From contig JANCRA010000061.1 in the NCBI GenBank assembly GCA_024362935.1, positions 434,001 through 498,000 of the forward strand: a stretch of 64,000 bases of DNA, read 5' to 3'. The notes below the pieces were generated by a model, which was given only the letters and a program-made list of their open reading frames with translations, made no database searches and was not told the DNA's origin. This document shows, piece by piece, positions 20,987 through 33,479 of the stretch (positions are counted from its first letter, which is position 1; each line of letters begins with the position of its first letter). This DNA is from Setophaga petechia (taxonomy: Eukaryota > Chordata > Aves > Passeriformes > Parulidae). The translations under genes and the position numbers were made by a program.

Positions 20987-23900
20987 CTGTCCACCGGAAA
21001 AAAAATAACAAAACAAAACATAGAAGAACAGTGAACCATTACTTTCCAAGCTCTGTGATTCAGAGACTCAATCAGGATACCTCTAGTTTCTAGAAAGACC
21101 CAGAAAAAGGAGCAATGGGACCATCTGCTCCCCAGTCATCCCCAATGTACAGGACCTTGCCATCCCAGGCAAATGTGGCCCAGAATTCCACCCATCTGTT
21201 GACTGCATTGCCTTCATCTTGCTGGGATTTTTGCCCTGCCTGTGCTCTAGAAATGGTTCTTTCTGTCCCTGGCGTTTCTTCCTTTCAGAAAACTGCAATG
21301 GCTCACATCGGTCCCTGCCTTTGTAAGACAGGCACTGTGCTGATTTCCACAGGGAGACACAGCAGTGTCTACCTTTCCATGCCCTGCCCCTCGTGTGCTG
21401 GATGGCAGCTTCCTTCCCAGCAGGGCCAGCCCAGTGGCACTGGGTCCTGCAGTTCCCTCTCTGCCACACAACCTGGCAGTAACCCTGGCACAGTTCTAGT
21501 CTGCTTGAGTGTGCCAGGCAGCAGATGGGGCTGGGACAAGTCCCTCCCAGCTGTCCCTGTTTGCGTGGCAGAAAGCTCTAAGGGTGGGCTGGGGGCCACA
21601 AACCAGGGCCCCTCAGAGGCTCACAGTGAGCCCCCCCACAGCCCCTCCTGCCCACAGCCAAATCTCTGACCCCTAGGCCGGGATTGGCTTCCTTGGGTTC
21701 CCCCACCACCATTTCATGTCTCTGTATCCTGCATTGCTTTACTTCAATTCTTTTGCCATTAGATAAAACTGAACACCCCACCAAATTACAAAAGAGGGTG
21801 ACAGAAACAGTCAGAGCACAGAGCACCTCTCCTCTGAGGAAATGCGGAGAGAGGTGGAATTATTCAGTTTTGTGAAGAACAGGCCCCAGGGAGACTTTAT
21901 TGCCACTTTCCAAGACTTCAGAGTGGCTTTGAAGAAAGCGGGGGACAGCTTTTTTAACAGAGCCAGTTCCAATAGGATGTGGGTGAATATTTTTGAACAC
22001 AAAGGAGATCTAATCAGAGTAGGTCTAAGGAAGAACTTGCTTACTCGGAGCAATGTGTGACCCTGGCACAGGTTGGCCCAAGAGCTTGAAGGCGCCCCAT
22101 CCCTGCAACCATTCCAGGTGAGATGGCAAAGTGCTCTGAGCAACCTGATCTCTTTAAAGATGTCCCTGCTCATTGCAGGACACTTGGACCAGAGGACATT
22201 TACAGGACCCTGCCAGCCCAGCCCAGTCTAGGATTCCTCACTGTTCTCATTTGAAGAGCAGCAAGAGTGGAGGTGAGGAGGAAGGGGGCTCAGCTGATGC
22301 CTTGGACTTGAGGAGCCCATCCCTCAGAGCCTGTTTCACCTGCAGCCCCTTCCCATTTTACCTGCAGGAGCTCCTTGGCAGACCAGCGCTGCTCCTCGTC
22401 TCTCTGCAGGCAGCAGCTCAGGAAGTGACGCAGGCAAGGCGAGAATCGGTGGGGCTGCCGCAGCTGTGGGGTCCCTACTGTGGCTATCAGATGTGTAGCC
22501 TGGAGAAATAGCAGACACTAGGCTCCACCTGCTGCTTTCACATCTCTAAGTGCTCTCCCATATGCCTTTGTTTAACCTTTGTTCTTCAGTGGCAGTTTCT
22601 GCCCTGGCAGAGACCCAGAGATGATTTTCCTTTACCGACCAAAAACACAAACCCTGATACAGCCACAGCTTTTCCACCATCATGCAGATCTTGCCTTGGC
22701 AGCTATTTCATTGACTGACCTAGTTAGTGGGAACTACATCGGCAAAAACACATTTGCTTCTCTGAGGATTCAAACCTGCTTGAGAGGCTTTTTGGAAGAG
22801 GGACTTTGCTATACTAACTAATTTCAAGGGTTAGTACATGAAAGGCATCTCTGCAGTGCTTGTTGGTCCCTTAAGCACAGCTGCCATAGAACAAAATTCA
22901 TCAAGCTTTTTGTCCTGTTGTTGAAAACAATGGGAATTGGAAGAAAAGAATGGAAACGCATCAGTTAATCCCCAAGTAAGCAAACAAACATTTACAATCT
23001 CATCTTCAACATAGACACATTAAGATGCCTGCACAAATGTGCTGGGATGAAAATGCCTGCTTGGGCACACAGGAGCCACCTGCAGCTCTGTCTCTCAGCA
23101 GTCTGAAAATTTCAGCTTCCCATTTTGCAGGAAAAGAAAAATTGTCATGGTCAGAAGAAGGACAGGTTCCATCCCTATGGTCACCCTTTGCTCATTTGGC
23201 TACTCAAGTCAATGCATTAATGGTGGGCCCATCCCTGAAAGTGCCAAGAAACAAACAGGAGGTTTTGGCAGGCTCTCCACATCACCAGGCTCTGGCTTGG
23301 TGACACGGAGAATGTGCCTTGGGCTAGGAGAGAAACATGGTCAGTGAGTGTTTCAGCAGCACTGCAGAAGAAGCAGAAGAGACTCAGTGGCCTTTACACC
23401 CTCATGCCCAGGTTTCAGGCATGTTTCCCAATGAGAAGAAAATGCACGGTGGGTTAGGTTCCTCTCTAAAGAGCACAGTTTTAGAAACTTTGCTGGGTTT
23501 GGCTTTCCTTCCTTTGTTTCTGGAAAGATAACAGCAGTTCTAAGGTGCTTGTTTCCTGTTACTGGGGCCATCTGCACAGACAAAAGAACTGGAACCACTT
23601 CTAAGCCAAAGGAAGGTATTGCCTGAGAAAAGAGTTTGCTTGGAGTTTGTTTGCATGTGGTAAGGCCTGAGTTCCCCCACTGATGCAGCCAAAACGACAG
23701 CAGGTGGTGATGTGTTGCAAGGACATTTTTAGGAGGGAACCTTGGTGGAAGTAGTTCCCACAGATGGCAATGGAATTTTGTCCAATGGCATGCAGGACGT
23801 GGGACAGGTGAGAAAGACAGTGGGATCAGGGCGTATTTGCTTCTTACCGTGCCAGGACTTTGGTTCCAGTAAGGAGGTTCTTGTTCCATCATTTCAATCC

Positions 23901-26900
23901 CCACGATTCCAAAAGACCATATGTCCACTTTGGGGCCATATGGTTGACCTGTCACCACTTCAGGCGCCATCCACCAAGGAGTCCCAGCTAGTGTGCATCG
24001 TCTGCTCTGCTCAGGGGTGAGCTGAGTAGAGAGGCCAAAATCAGCTGAGGAGAAAGCAAAATACTGGCTTTATTTGAATTCTGTACAATTAGGAAAGCAA
24101 GCAAAAGAATTCCCCAGGAGAAGTTTGCAAATTTGCTGTTGAATCTCCTGGCATTGGCGACTTTTAAAATCCCCCATTTTTTACACTGTCTCCAGCAGTG
24201 GCTTTTGTTCTTTGGAAGCTTTAGACTTGTAGCTGCCTCCCCCTGGAAGGGACACACACAGAGCAAGGCCACTCTTGACTGCTTGTTCCTTGTCATTTCT
24301 CTGTGCACGTTGCAACTGTGCCCACGGATCACAGCGGTTGTCCCTGCACTGCCACCAGCACCGTTTTTGGGGAGCTGGCTGTCACTCAAAGCAGCCCCAC
24401 ACCCACATCCCTGGAATGCTGCACCTGACCAAGAATATACTGACCCAGCTTGACAGAGCCGTCGGTTCTGAGAAGGATGTTGTCGTTCTTCACATCTCGA
24501 TGGATCACGTGGTTTGAGTGAAGAAAATAAAGCCCTTGCAGGCACTGAGACAGAAAATGGAGCAGGGCAAAAATGAGTGATGTGATTTCCTCCCACAAGA
24601 AAGGAAAGAAAGAATCTAAAAGATTCCCTGTCCAGGGGAATAGGGAGTAATGGCAGAAGACAGGGCCACTGAGAGGAAGAGTTGCTGCTCCAACACTTGC
24701 AGAGCAGGACCTTTGTGAGGAAAGGCAACGTCAGCTTTTGAAAGAGCAGCCGCACCTGCTCTTGTAGACTGTGCCCTGCAAACCAGCCAGGATGACTCCT
24801 GCTGCAGTGGATGTGCTCAGAAGCAGAGAGCATTTTGTCTGCACTCCTATCCTTTTCAGCTGAGGACTGAGAGAAACGAGTCTCTCTCTTTTTTCTTTGC
24901 TGTTTGTTTCAAATCCTGCCACCAGCACCTTTGCTTTCACAGGCAAGGAATGCAGTGAAGACAGACTCCAGGCAAACATTTAGAGAGGCAAGGTGGAGAA
25001 CAGCAAATATAAATACATGAGGCAGAGCGAGAATACAACAGCAGGAGTTAAGAGTGCTGGCACTGAGTACAGGGAGTGCAGGGGCACTGGCAGGCCTTTC
25101 ACTTGAGATGCTTTTACTTGCCCATAGCACACCAGCAACACGGAAACAAAGCTTGGCACATGAAACTTCTCCTGATCTGAGCCCCTGTGTGGCAGACAAG
25201 CCCAAGCCCTTGGAAACACAGATGGGATTGCTGACCTCCCGACTGATGGCTGCTGTCTGATCTTCAGACAGGCAGGTCTTGCTGGTGACATCGCTGAGGG
25301 TGCCTCCATCCATGTACTCCATAACCAGCAAGAATTCCTCGCCCAGAAAGTAGCTGAAAGAAGGAAACAAGGGCATGGCTAGGTTGATTTTTTGCTTCCA
25401 GGTTTCTTATTTCCAGATGCCTTTGTGACAAGGGCAGAGTCAAAAGAATAGGGATTCCCTCTTGGCTGTGCACTGTTTGCAATCTGTGCAGTCTCAAAGA
25501 GAAAGGCACAGCTGTGAATAAGGAGATGTCTTAGATTGCCAGCAAGCAAAAAGTGCAGTTTAGAAACAGCCCAGATCAAAAACCTGTCAGGCATGGTGTT
25601 TCTGGAAAGAAGCACCTAGTCTTCCTGGCATGCACAGCAATGGCAAAGAGGGGCAACAATGCCAGGGAAATCCACTTTAGGATGGTTCATCAGCGCTTAA
25701 GAAACTTGAAAAAATCAATCCCGAAAAAATGTGCAGGCAGTGAACTTCAAGGCTATTGACTTAGAAAGATACCGCTGATCCAGGTTTTGAATAATTTTGG
25801 AATAATTTTCAAACTAGGTGTGCCAGGGAAGACTCACGCAGACAAGATGCACTCTCTTCTCATCCATTGGAGATGAGTAGAGAATTATGAATAAATAAAA
25901 ATTAACAGCTCTACTTTCTGCCACTGACCAAAGTGGGGTTTTAACCTCTCATGATTTCTGTATGTAAACACACATCCATGGAATAAGACCATGATCTCTC
26001 ACCTGTCTAAATAATTCACAACATTGGGACTCCTATACCTCTTCATGATCGTGATTTCATTAACGGTTAGTTCCTTCCTCCTCAGTCCTTGAAGATTTAT
26101 TTTCTTTATGGCCACCTAAAATGACATTGAAAATCAGTGACTTGAGAAGTTGGTGGCACGAGACCACAATGCAATGGAACGAGTGATTTTGCAATGCCAC
26201 AGCTGAGCTGTGCCAAACTGCCTTGTGATTCGGCACTGCAGTGATTAGGAACTGACATTCCAACAGCCCATTTCTCTGCTCCCTTGGGGGCCAGTTACAG
26301 GACACGTGGGGCCACTGACATTTTGCCTTGTCCACTTGGTAACAGCGGTGTCTCAGCTATCACCCACAAAGATCTGACCACAATCTCTGCTGCTTTGTTT
26401 GGGAATCAGAAGAAGTAATCCATGCCTTAATACTCTGTGGATACATCTTGGGCTTTGGGCAGGGCTTAGGGCTTTTAGGGACGCCTTGCAGATCTCTCCC
26501 TACGTGCAGTTCCCAAGTGCAGCACTGCAGCTACCAGTAACTTTCAGATGGATTTGCTGGCAGCCAGAAATGAGAATTCAGGACTCTGAAGCTGTAGCCG
26601 CAAAGAGCAGTGAGGTGCTTGAAGGCACCACCTTTGTTTTAGCAATGGAGAGCGTGTGAGCGCGTCCTTGTCTGAAAGGAACCGCTGCCCTCCGTGCCTT
26701 CCTTCCAGCAGCTGAGGAGGACAAAGTCCCAAATGTATTTTGCAGGCTGGCACCAGTCTGTGCTTCTCGTGCCTTTTCAGCACAGCTCTGCCCAAAGCTC
26801 CAGCCACAGCTCATACCAGAGGGGAAAGCCCCTCAGGAGCAGCAGAGTTTGCAGGGCCTGTTGACATTTACCTCTCCTCCTGTGGCAGTGTCAAGTGCTC

Positions 26901-29616
26901 TGATCACGTGTCCAAAACTCCTAGAAGCAAAAGAGAAGCAGAGAAAGGAGAAGGCATTTAGATCTTGCAGTGAAAGGCAGCCCACACAGGAGATGCGTGC
27001 TGTAAATGCCTAAAACCTGCGGGATGTAGGAGGGCTCTGCCAGAAGGCAGATGATGCATTTTCCTCTCAAGTGCGTGGGCACTGGGCCTTATCCTGAAGT
27101 GCTGGGGTTCAACTTCTAAAGGGAATTTAGTCTTTCCTCTTGGGTTTCACTTTCTAAATGGTGTGGTTCCTGTCCTGACCACAGAGTGTTTCCTTCTGCA
27201 AACTAGGGGAAAGAATTGTTCCTGGGAACTGTTATCTCACAGTATTGATAGGGCGTAGGTTGCTCTTCCAGATAAGCAACTTTCTTCTTTTCTCATTAGT
27301 GTGCCAGTATGATTTTGAGACATACAAAAATGCTGAAGAAATTAACACAGAGCTGTCCCACACTTGAGAGACAAGGAGACCTTCCAGGTCCTGTTCCTTG
27401 ATGTAGGCAAGACCTCGGCAGCAAGGAGTATCTCTGACAATGCCTTCTGAGCCCACTCACAAATTCACAGAGCATTGAGAGATGAAACAGTCTATCCTTA
27501 CTGTGTGAACATGTTTGTAGCAGGCCTGACTTAACACTGGATAGACATTCCAGCAGAAAAACACCTGGCCTGTGGTTTTGTAGAGGTAACTGCTGTTGGA
27601 CTCACCCACTGCCAATATATACCAGATCCGTGTATTCCATCACAGGATTTTCAGTGGAGTTCACCATTCTCTCTGAGGGAAACAAAATGCAAGATGCTGA
27701 CTTGAAAGCAGAGATCCCAGCTTGCAGGAGATACAAAAGGCAGCCCCACTGTCTGGGGCTCTGAGCCTTTTGGGGTCGGCTTGTAACAACAACCACAACA
27801 GCAACAGGACAGGCAGCCCTGCAGTGCAGATGGCTGGCACAGAGACTGATTTTGTACAGTCCTTTGAAGAGTTCTCTTGACAGGAAATAAAGCACAGGGA
27901 GATGCATTTCCAGGAGGGGAGGACATCTTGCCCGCCTTTCAGCAGTTTGCCAAAAGAATGCCTTTCCATTTGTAAACCAGAGCAGCTGATGCTAGAGCCA
28001 ATGCCAACAGGGCTTCAGCATCAGGACCCTGACCTGTTTATGAGCAGGCTGAGCTCAAAGATGTCCCTCTCCCAGCTAAGGAAGGCTCCAGCCTCTGCAG
28101 TCCCTCCAGCCCTCAGGGACAGGGCAGCTAGCACAACAAGGCTGGCAAAGCCCAAGCATGAGCACTGACAAGCAGTGGGAAGAAGCCACAGCCAGCCTGA
28201 GCCCCTTACAAGCTGTTGCCCCCATTGAGGACACAACAGGATGGGCTTTGAGATCAGCCACACCAAGGTGCAGATCAATGCCCTTTTTGTCTCAACAGGT
28301 GATGGTAGACACAGAATCCACTGGGCTCTGGTCTCAGCCCCAGCAGGTCTTCTCTGAGAGCACAGCACTGGCAGCTGTTACGGGCAAGAAGCAGATTCAT
28401 TGGCTTGTGCTGCAGAATCACAAAGGACTTGATGTGTTTTCCTAGAGACTGATCTGAGCAGGGCTTGGGCCAATGGGTAGGATTGTAACAGTCATGGGAA
28501 AGAGTGGGAATCGGGTATGGAAAAGTGCCCTGGATCTGAGGAATATACCATGGCTGAGCTGGAGGCTCTCTCCTGAGAAATGCCTGCAGTACACTTTTAT
28601 CTGATCACGGCACTTGGATGTGTCTCTTGGACACATCTTGATAAGCATAAAACTAGAAGATTAAATAAAGGCTGTTATAAAGTATCGCTTTTTTCATTGG
28701 AGGCACATGGAAAGCACCTCTTGCTCTCTATTTGTCCTGTAACCTGTTGTTTTTTCAAAGTAGTTCTTATTGACTAAAAGATAACACACTCTTTTGACAA
28801 AAAGATAGCATTCTCATGAAAATAAACTGCAGATGTAGTAGTGGTAAAAGTAACAGTCATAAAAATGACATCAGTAAAACATGGGGCAGAAGGGCTCTTT
28901 CAGGATGGAGGAAAACCAACTTCACCAAAAAAGTCCCACAAACCATCAACCTAAAAAACTCAAAACACAATAAAAACCCCGCCAAAACAAAAAAACTAAA
29001 GGCCTCCACAAAAAATAAACAATACAAAACCACCCCCCCCCCCTTCCCCCCCAGAAAAAGAAAAGTCCCTAGCCAAAAAGACAAAACTCTAAAGCCAGTC
29101 CATTTCTGTGAAGTGTTTTTACTCTGGTTGGAAGTCAGGAGTCTAAGGAGAATTTAGGAAGCTAAGAATTCTGTTGAGTGTGGCCAATAGCACACAGGAC
29201 TTGCCTAGATCATTTGCTAGGTCACGGCCTTCTGCTGATCCAAGAACAATCCCTGCTTCAGCCTTTAGCAGAGAGGGAAGCTCAGGCAAAGCCAAGCCAG
29301 TCCAAGGTGCCCTCAGAGGCAGCAGGAACGCCCAGAGCGCTCTCTTGCTGCCTCGAAGCACAGCACTACTTCTAGGGAGTCCTGAATGGCCCTGTGACAC
29401 CAAACTCAGGAGGAGCATTTGGCACAGCTCTGCTGATACCCGCACACAACACACTGTCCCTCAGACAAGAAACACACCAGACGTACTCAGCATCTCCAGG
29501 TACTTCTCCTCAGTCTGCTGCTGCAGGGAGATGAAGGAACTGCCCGAGCTGGAGTTCCCAGGTTTGACAGGGTGTCCTTGAGCTGATGCTGCTGCAGCAG
29601 CAGGTTCAGAGCCCAT
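20894..29616 (-). CDS. PAK-like serine/threonine kinase, nine exons, intact
   Basis: Exons on the minus strand: 29487-29616, 27606-27672, 26872-26920, 26003-26115, 25236-25353, 24445-24544, 23848-24044, 22362-22499, 20894-20986. All internal boundaries have AG/GT and phases agree, giving 1005 nt, 334 residues. Residues 64-71 form the glycine loop GSGSFGHV. VAIKK holds the ATP Lys86, and [10 protein letters not shown] the helix-C Glu. The hinge is [18 protein letters not shown] has catalytic Asp176, ADFG is 193-196, and [13 protein letters not shown] keeps the activation-loop Thr210. KVDIWSFGI and [11 protein letters not shown] complete the domain. The match is to the p21-activated kinase (PAK) catalytic domain. 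The CRIB/autoinhibitory half of PAK1-3 is absent; only a short leader precedes the kinase. PAK3-like kinases are reported as expanded in zebra finch, which this fits. The first exon is the least certain: Met at 29616 or 29637. Confidence 0.88.
21830..22190 (+). mobile_element. CR1 LINE 3' fragment in the last kinase intron
   Basis: Features of CR1 3' regions are readable: 'gtggaattattcagttttgtgaagaa', 'gggagactttattgccactttcc', then a degraded middle, 'ggcgccccatccctgcaaccattcc' and 'gctctgagcaacctgatct'. It runs opposite to the kinase gene and lies in the intron between exons 8 and 9. Confidence 0.8.
27673..29486 (-). other. Kinase intron 1 with A/C-rich low complexity
   Basis: No exon or domain was recognised. 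About 28,920-29,060 is A/C-rich, with a C run around 29,031-29,054. A p21-binding (CRIB) exon was looked for here and upstream and was not found. Confidence 0.6.
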
Positions 29617-29637
29617 GATGTGCTGGACCTGGAGCAT
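29487..29637 (-). CDS. Putative first exon of the PAK-like kinase
   Basis: The frame that joins in phase to exon 2 reads [14 protein letters not shown], then [20 protein letters not shown] and LEML before a GTACGT donor. The [12 protein letters not shown] join lines up with the linker just before the PAK kinase domain. Two Met codons are possible (29637, 29616); the second gives MG at the start, which could be myristoylated. A stop lies upstream in frame. A competing open frame covers the same bases, so the true 5' end, or an upstream exon, remains open. Confidence 0.55.
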
Positions 29638-30149
29638 TTCTGGTGCACACTGCTCTGTGCCTCATGGCAAACCTGGGGATCTTCATTGCCAGACATTTGC
29701 TGGAAGTCTTCGCAGGCTGCCCGGTGAGATGCCAACACTCGCACCTCAAATCACACAGAACAAAGCAGTCAGACACTACGGCTTGTCCCTGTCAGCCAGG
29801 AGTCATCGACTGTGTGGAAAGGCAAAGAACAGATTGACAAGGGATACAGACAGCGTGTTCCAATCCTCCATCTGGGTCACCACGTTGCACTGCAAAAACA
29901 CCTCAAGAAACAAGGAGAGCAGGAACAGGCCAGCAGGAATCAATTTGGATGACTGCTGGCCAGAAGGCCAAAGGACAAGTTTCACTGTGCAGGGCAGCAG
30001 TTGAGATTCAGCACACCAGGAAATGTCCTTCAGAGTGACTATGATACACACTAGAGCAGGATGGCGCTCAGAGGCGTGGCCCCACTCCCTGCTGCTGTGC
30101 ACTGGCAAGGTAAGAAGGGCAGAAACCACCAGTTTGGTGACTGCAGTGA

Positions 30150-32560
30150 CTGCATCCCTCCTTCACTCACTTGCTCCGCCCTCTTTTTTCTATCTAAAAG
30201 GGATTTCAGGGTATGATATGTTCTCTCAATGATCGTTTGACCTGTCAGTGAATGTGGAATACCAAATGTATGTTTGATCCCCCACCTTTTCAAGAACCTG
30301 TCAAGCACCCTGCCTGTGTAAGTTAGGCCATTATCTGTTTTCATCTCTTGAGGCACACCTAATGACGCGAATGCTTGTAAAAAATGCCGACAAGCGTGTT
30401 CTGCTGTTTCACCCGCATGTGCTGAAGCAAAGACTGCTCCTGAGAATGTATCTACCGAAACATGGACGTTCTTGAGCTTCCCAAATGATGGATACTTTGT
30501 GACATCTGCTTGCACAGTTGAAGACTTTCTAGTCCTCGTGGATTGACTGCTCCTGTAGAAGCAGGTGGTTGCACAAGCTGACAGTCTGGACAAGCACTAA
30601 TGATTTCTCTCGCTTCTGTTTTTGTGAGACAAAAGGATTCCATCAGTGCTTGTGCATTTTGATGAAAAATGCATGACTCAGTTTTGCTTGCTCAAAAATG
30701 TCGGGAAGTTTTTGTGAAATAGGCATTGTCAATCTGGCTGCCTGAGCATTCCCTTCTGCTAGAAATCCCTGAAGTGTTGTGTGAGCCCTGATGTGAGTGA
30801 TGAAATACTTATGTTCTCTGCTTTCTAGCAATGTTTTCATGCTCACTAGATATGAATATAAAACTTCATTGTTGGCCTCTTTCAAAAGCGAACCCTCCAA
30901 TCGTCTGACCACACCTGCAACATATGCGGAATCTGTGACCAAACTGAGTGGTTGCTTGAACAACTGAAATGCTCAGACAACAACCGCCAATTCCACAATT
31001 TGTGGAGAGCCTTGAACCGTCTTCACATTGGAGTCCCATTCCCCAGTCTTTGAGTTCCTCCACGTGATTACTGACTTGTGCGTCTTCCCTGAGCCATCAG
31101 TGAACACTGTGATCCTGTCCAGAGGTTCTTCGCTTATTCTTGGTTTCGCTCTGTAGCATATTTGTGACTGCAGCACTCTGTGCTGTGGGAAATTAATTGT
31201 GCAAATTCCTGGAAATGCTAACAATGCAATCAGCAAGTCTTTCAACTTCTGCATCGCCCAATCCAAATAATCTTTTTTCAAATGTAAATGAATAGTCGAG
31301 AATTCCTTTCCTGTCATTGTCAGCAACCTTGTTCTTCCCTTTATGATGATTTGTGCCGCCACCTCCAGGTCTGTGAGAATTGTCTTTGAAGGTCTGTGAG
31401 GCAAGAAAATCCACTCTATGATTAATAGAGGATCTTTTTGAGATGCATCCCACTGGAAGACCAGACCATGGAACTGTGTTTTCTCTCCCATCACTGCTAA
31501 CTGGAAAGGCAAAGATTCCACGAAGCGATGTGCTTGTCTTTTCTGAATCGCATCTGTGACTTTCTCCAACTCTTTCTTTGCTTCTCGTGTGAGTGTTCTG
31601 GGAGATGGGATGTCTGTGTCTCCTCTCAACAGATCGAGCAACGCTGAAATGTCACTGTTTGTGATCCCTAAAATTGGCCTCATCCAGTTGATCTCTCCTA
31701 ATAATTGTTGTAAATCATGCAGATTGTTTACTTTTGTGCTGATCTCCATCTTCTGAGGTCTTATCGTTTTCTCCGAGATCTCCACCCTAGATATTTCCAA
31801 GGTGCGACCACCTGGATTTTTGAAATGCTGATTTCCAGACCTGCCTTTTGCACTTCTGCAATTACACAGTCACGAGCCTTTTGCAGCTCCTGTTGTGTTG
31901 ATGCTGCAATGAGCAAATCATCCATATAATGAATGATCTTCACCTTCGAGAATTTCTTCCGCGCTGGTGACAAAGCTTGTGCCACGTACCATTGACAGAT
32001 TGTTGGTGAGTTCTTGAGACCTTGAGGAAGAATGACCCAATGGTACCGCTGCAGAGGCGGATCTCAATACTTGGAGCAGAAAAGGCAAGTCTTTGAGCAT
32101 CATCTGGATGAAGTGGAATACTGAAAAAACAATTCTTGATGTCAATGACTACAAGTGGCCAGTCTCTGGGGATCATCGAAGCTGATGGAAGTCCCAGCTG
32201 GAGAGGACCCATGTCTTCGAGAACTTTGTTGATCTTCCTGAGATCATGCAACAGTCTCCATTTGTCTGATAACTTTTTCTTGATGACGAACACTGGAGAA
32301 TTCCAAGGGTTGTTTGTATGTTTGATGTGTCCCTTCTGCAATTGTTCTCGGACCAAGTCTTTCAGTGCACTCAATTTCTTCCGCTCAAGGGGCCACTGAT
32401 CCATCCAAACCGGGTCATCCGTCTTCCAATTCAACTTCAATGTGGCGAGTGCCGCAGTGAGCCCTGCTAAAAATCCACCTAGATCTTCGTGCCCCACTGT
32501 GCCAAAAGATCTCTTCCCCAAACCGTGATCGGCTTTTGCACAACAAAGGGACGAATGATC
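30150..32560 (-). pseudogene. pol: pol of ERVK-like provirus
   Basis: RT starts about 32,560; SPVFVIKKK, WRLLHDLRKIN and VVIDIKNCFFSIPL are readable. The frame shifts, then IIHYMDDLLIAAS carries the YMDD motif at 31917-31928. After another shift, 31800-30973 holds thumb, connection and the start of RNase H (VFTDGSGKTH). 30963-30643 continues with VTDSAYVAG and the front of integrase. CPDC (zinc half-site) and the core follow, with VSVDTFSG, KTDNGLTYTG and an IIERTYHTLK segment supplying the D,D,E residues. The similarity ends near 30,150. At least four breaks occur. Confidence 0.87.
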
Positions 32561-33479
32561 GCCGTCTTGTCTCCTGGTCTTGTGATGACAATGGAATTCT
32601 CACTCTGCAGACACAAAGAAGCTCCCCCTATGCCTGAGAGAGATCCCAAGGGCGCAATCAAGCTCCAATCACGGGACCAAAAGACTTAAGATATTACTGT
32701 GACATCTGCCCCAGTGTCGAGCATTCCTCTGACTGCTATTGTTTTGTTTCCACAAGTCAACCTGCGGGTAAGTGTGGGTCAGTCTCGACCTATATGCTTT
32801 ATCCATGTAGTATGAATTTCAACGTGTTCCTTCAAAGGAAACCCTTCCCATCAAAGATTGACATGACTTCTTCAACGGCATGTGGTGGCAAGGCGAAAGC
32901 TCTTGCGACTTGAGTGTTTTTTGCCACGGTCAATGGTGGACGGAGAGCTCTTGCCAAAACTGTCAGTTCCGTATTCTTGTCTGCCGGGATAACTGTCGGA
33001 TAAACAATGAGACCAATGATGCTACTTTTGTCCAAACCTACAATGAAAAAATCTTGCTTCTTGTGTGAATCCCCACAAATACCTGTTGGTATCTCGGCAT
33101 GACTTTCATCCACAAAATATACTACTTTAGAGGCTGCCAGGGTGCACTGTGCTCCTGGTGGGAGGAGTTCTGGATCACCTGGGAATCGGCTGAGGACTTT
33201 GCTGAGGGCGTCTGCTTGACGTTCTCCGATGACTGTCCTGCTTGATCTTGTGTCATCACCATCACTTGTGTCTGCATGCGTTGACGATTTCCCGTGCTCC
33301 TTTTCCCGTTTCCCGGAAGTGGTAGAGGATTTCCTTCCACGTCCGTCTGCGAATACCATTCTTTCACAGAGTGCCTTCCTCTTCCACACCATGCACAAAG
33401 TGGCCTTTCCGGCTTTGGTGTTTGCACTGGTACATTTGCCTGTGGACAATTCTTCTTCATGTGTCCAAAAGCTCCACAT
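32490..33479 (-). pseudogene. pro: dUTPase-protease region of ERVK-like provirus
   Basis: The upstream part (about 33,270-32,835) resembles a degraded retroviral dUTPase, with GLIVYPTVIPAD and a PPLTVAKNTQVARAFALPP end. About 100 bases on, GMLDTGADVTVIS carries the aspartic protease motif (LDTGAD at 32704-32721) and is followed at once by a TAA. The frame then resumes through the C-terminal protease block VWGRDLLAQWG. The order dUTPase then protease is betaretroviral. Confidence 0.75.

Noticed and set aside
28816..29157. 113-codon plus-strand frame rich in Lys/Pro/Thr
   Set aside because: It is translated from A/C-rich low-complexity DNA inside a kinase intron.
29640..30120. CRIB/p21-binding exon of the kinase
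   Set aside because: All minus-strand frames were read and none shows the CRIB motif.
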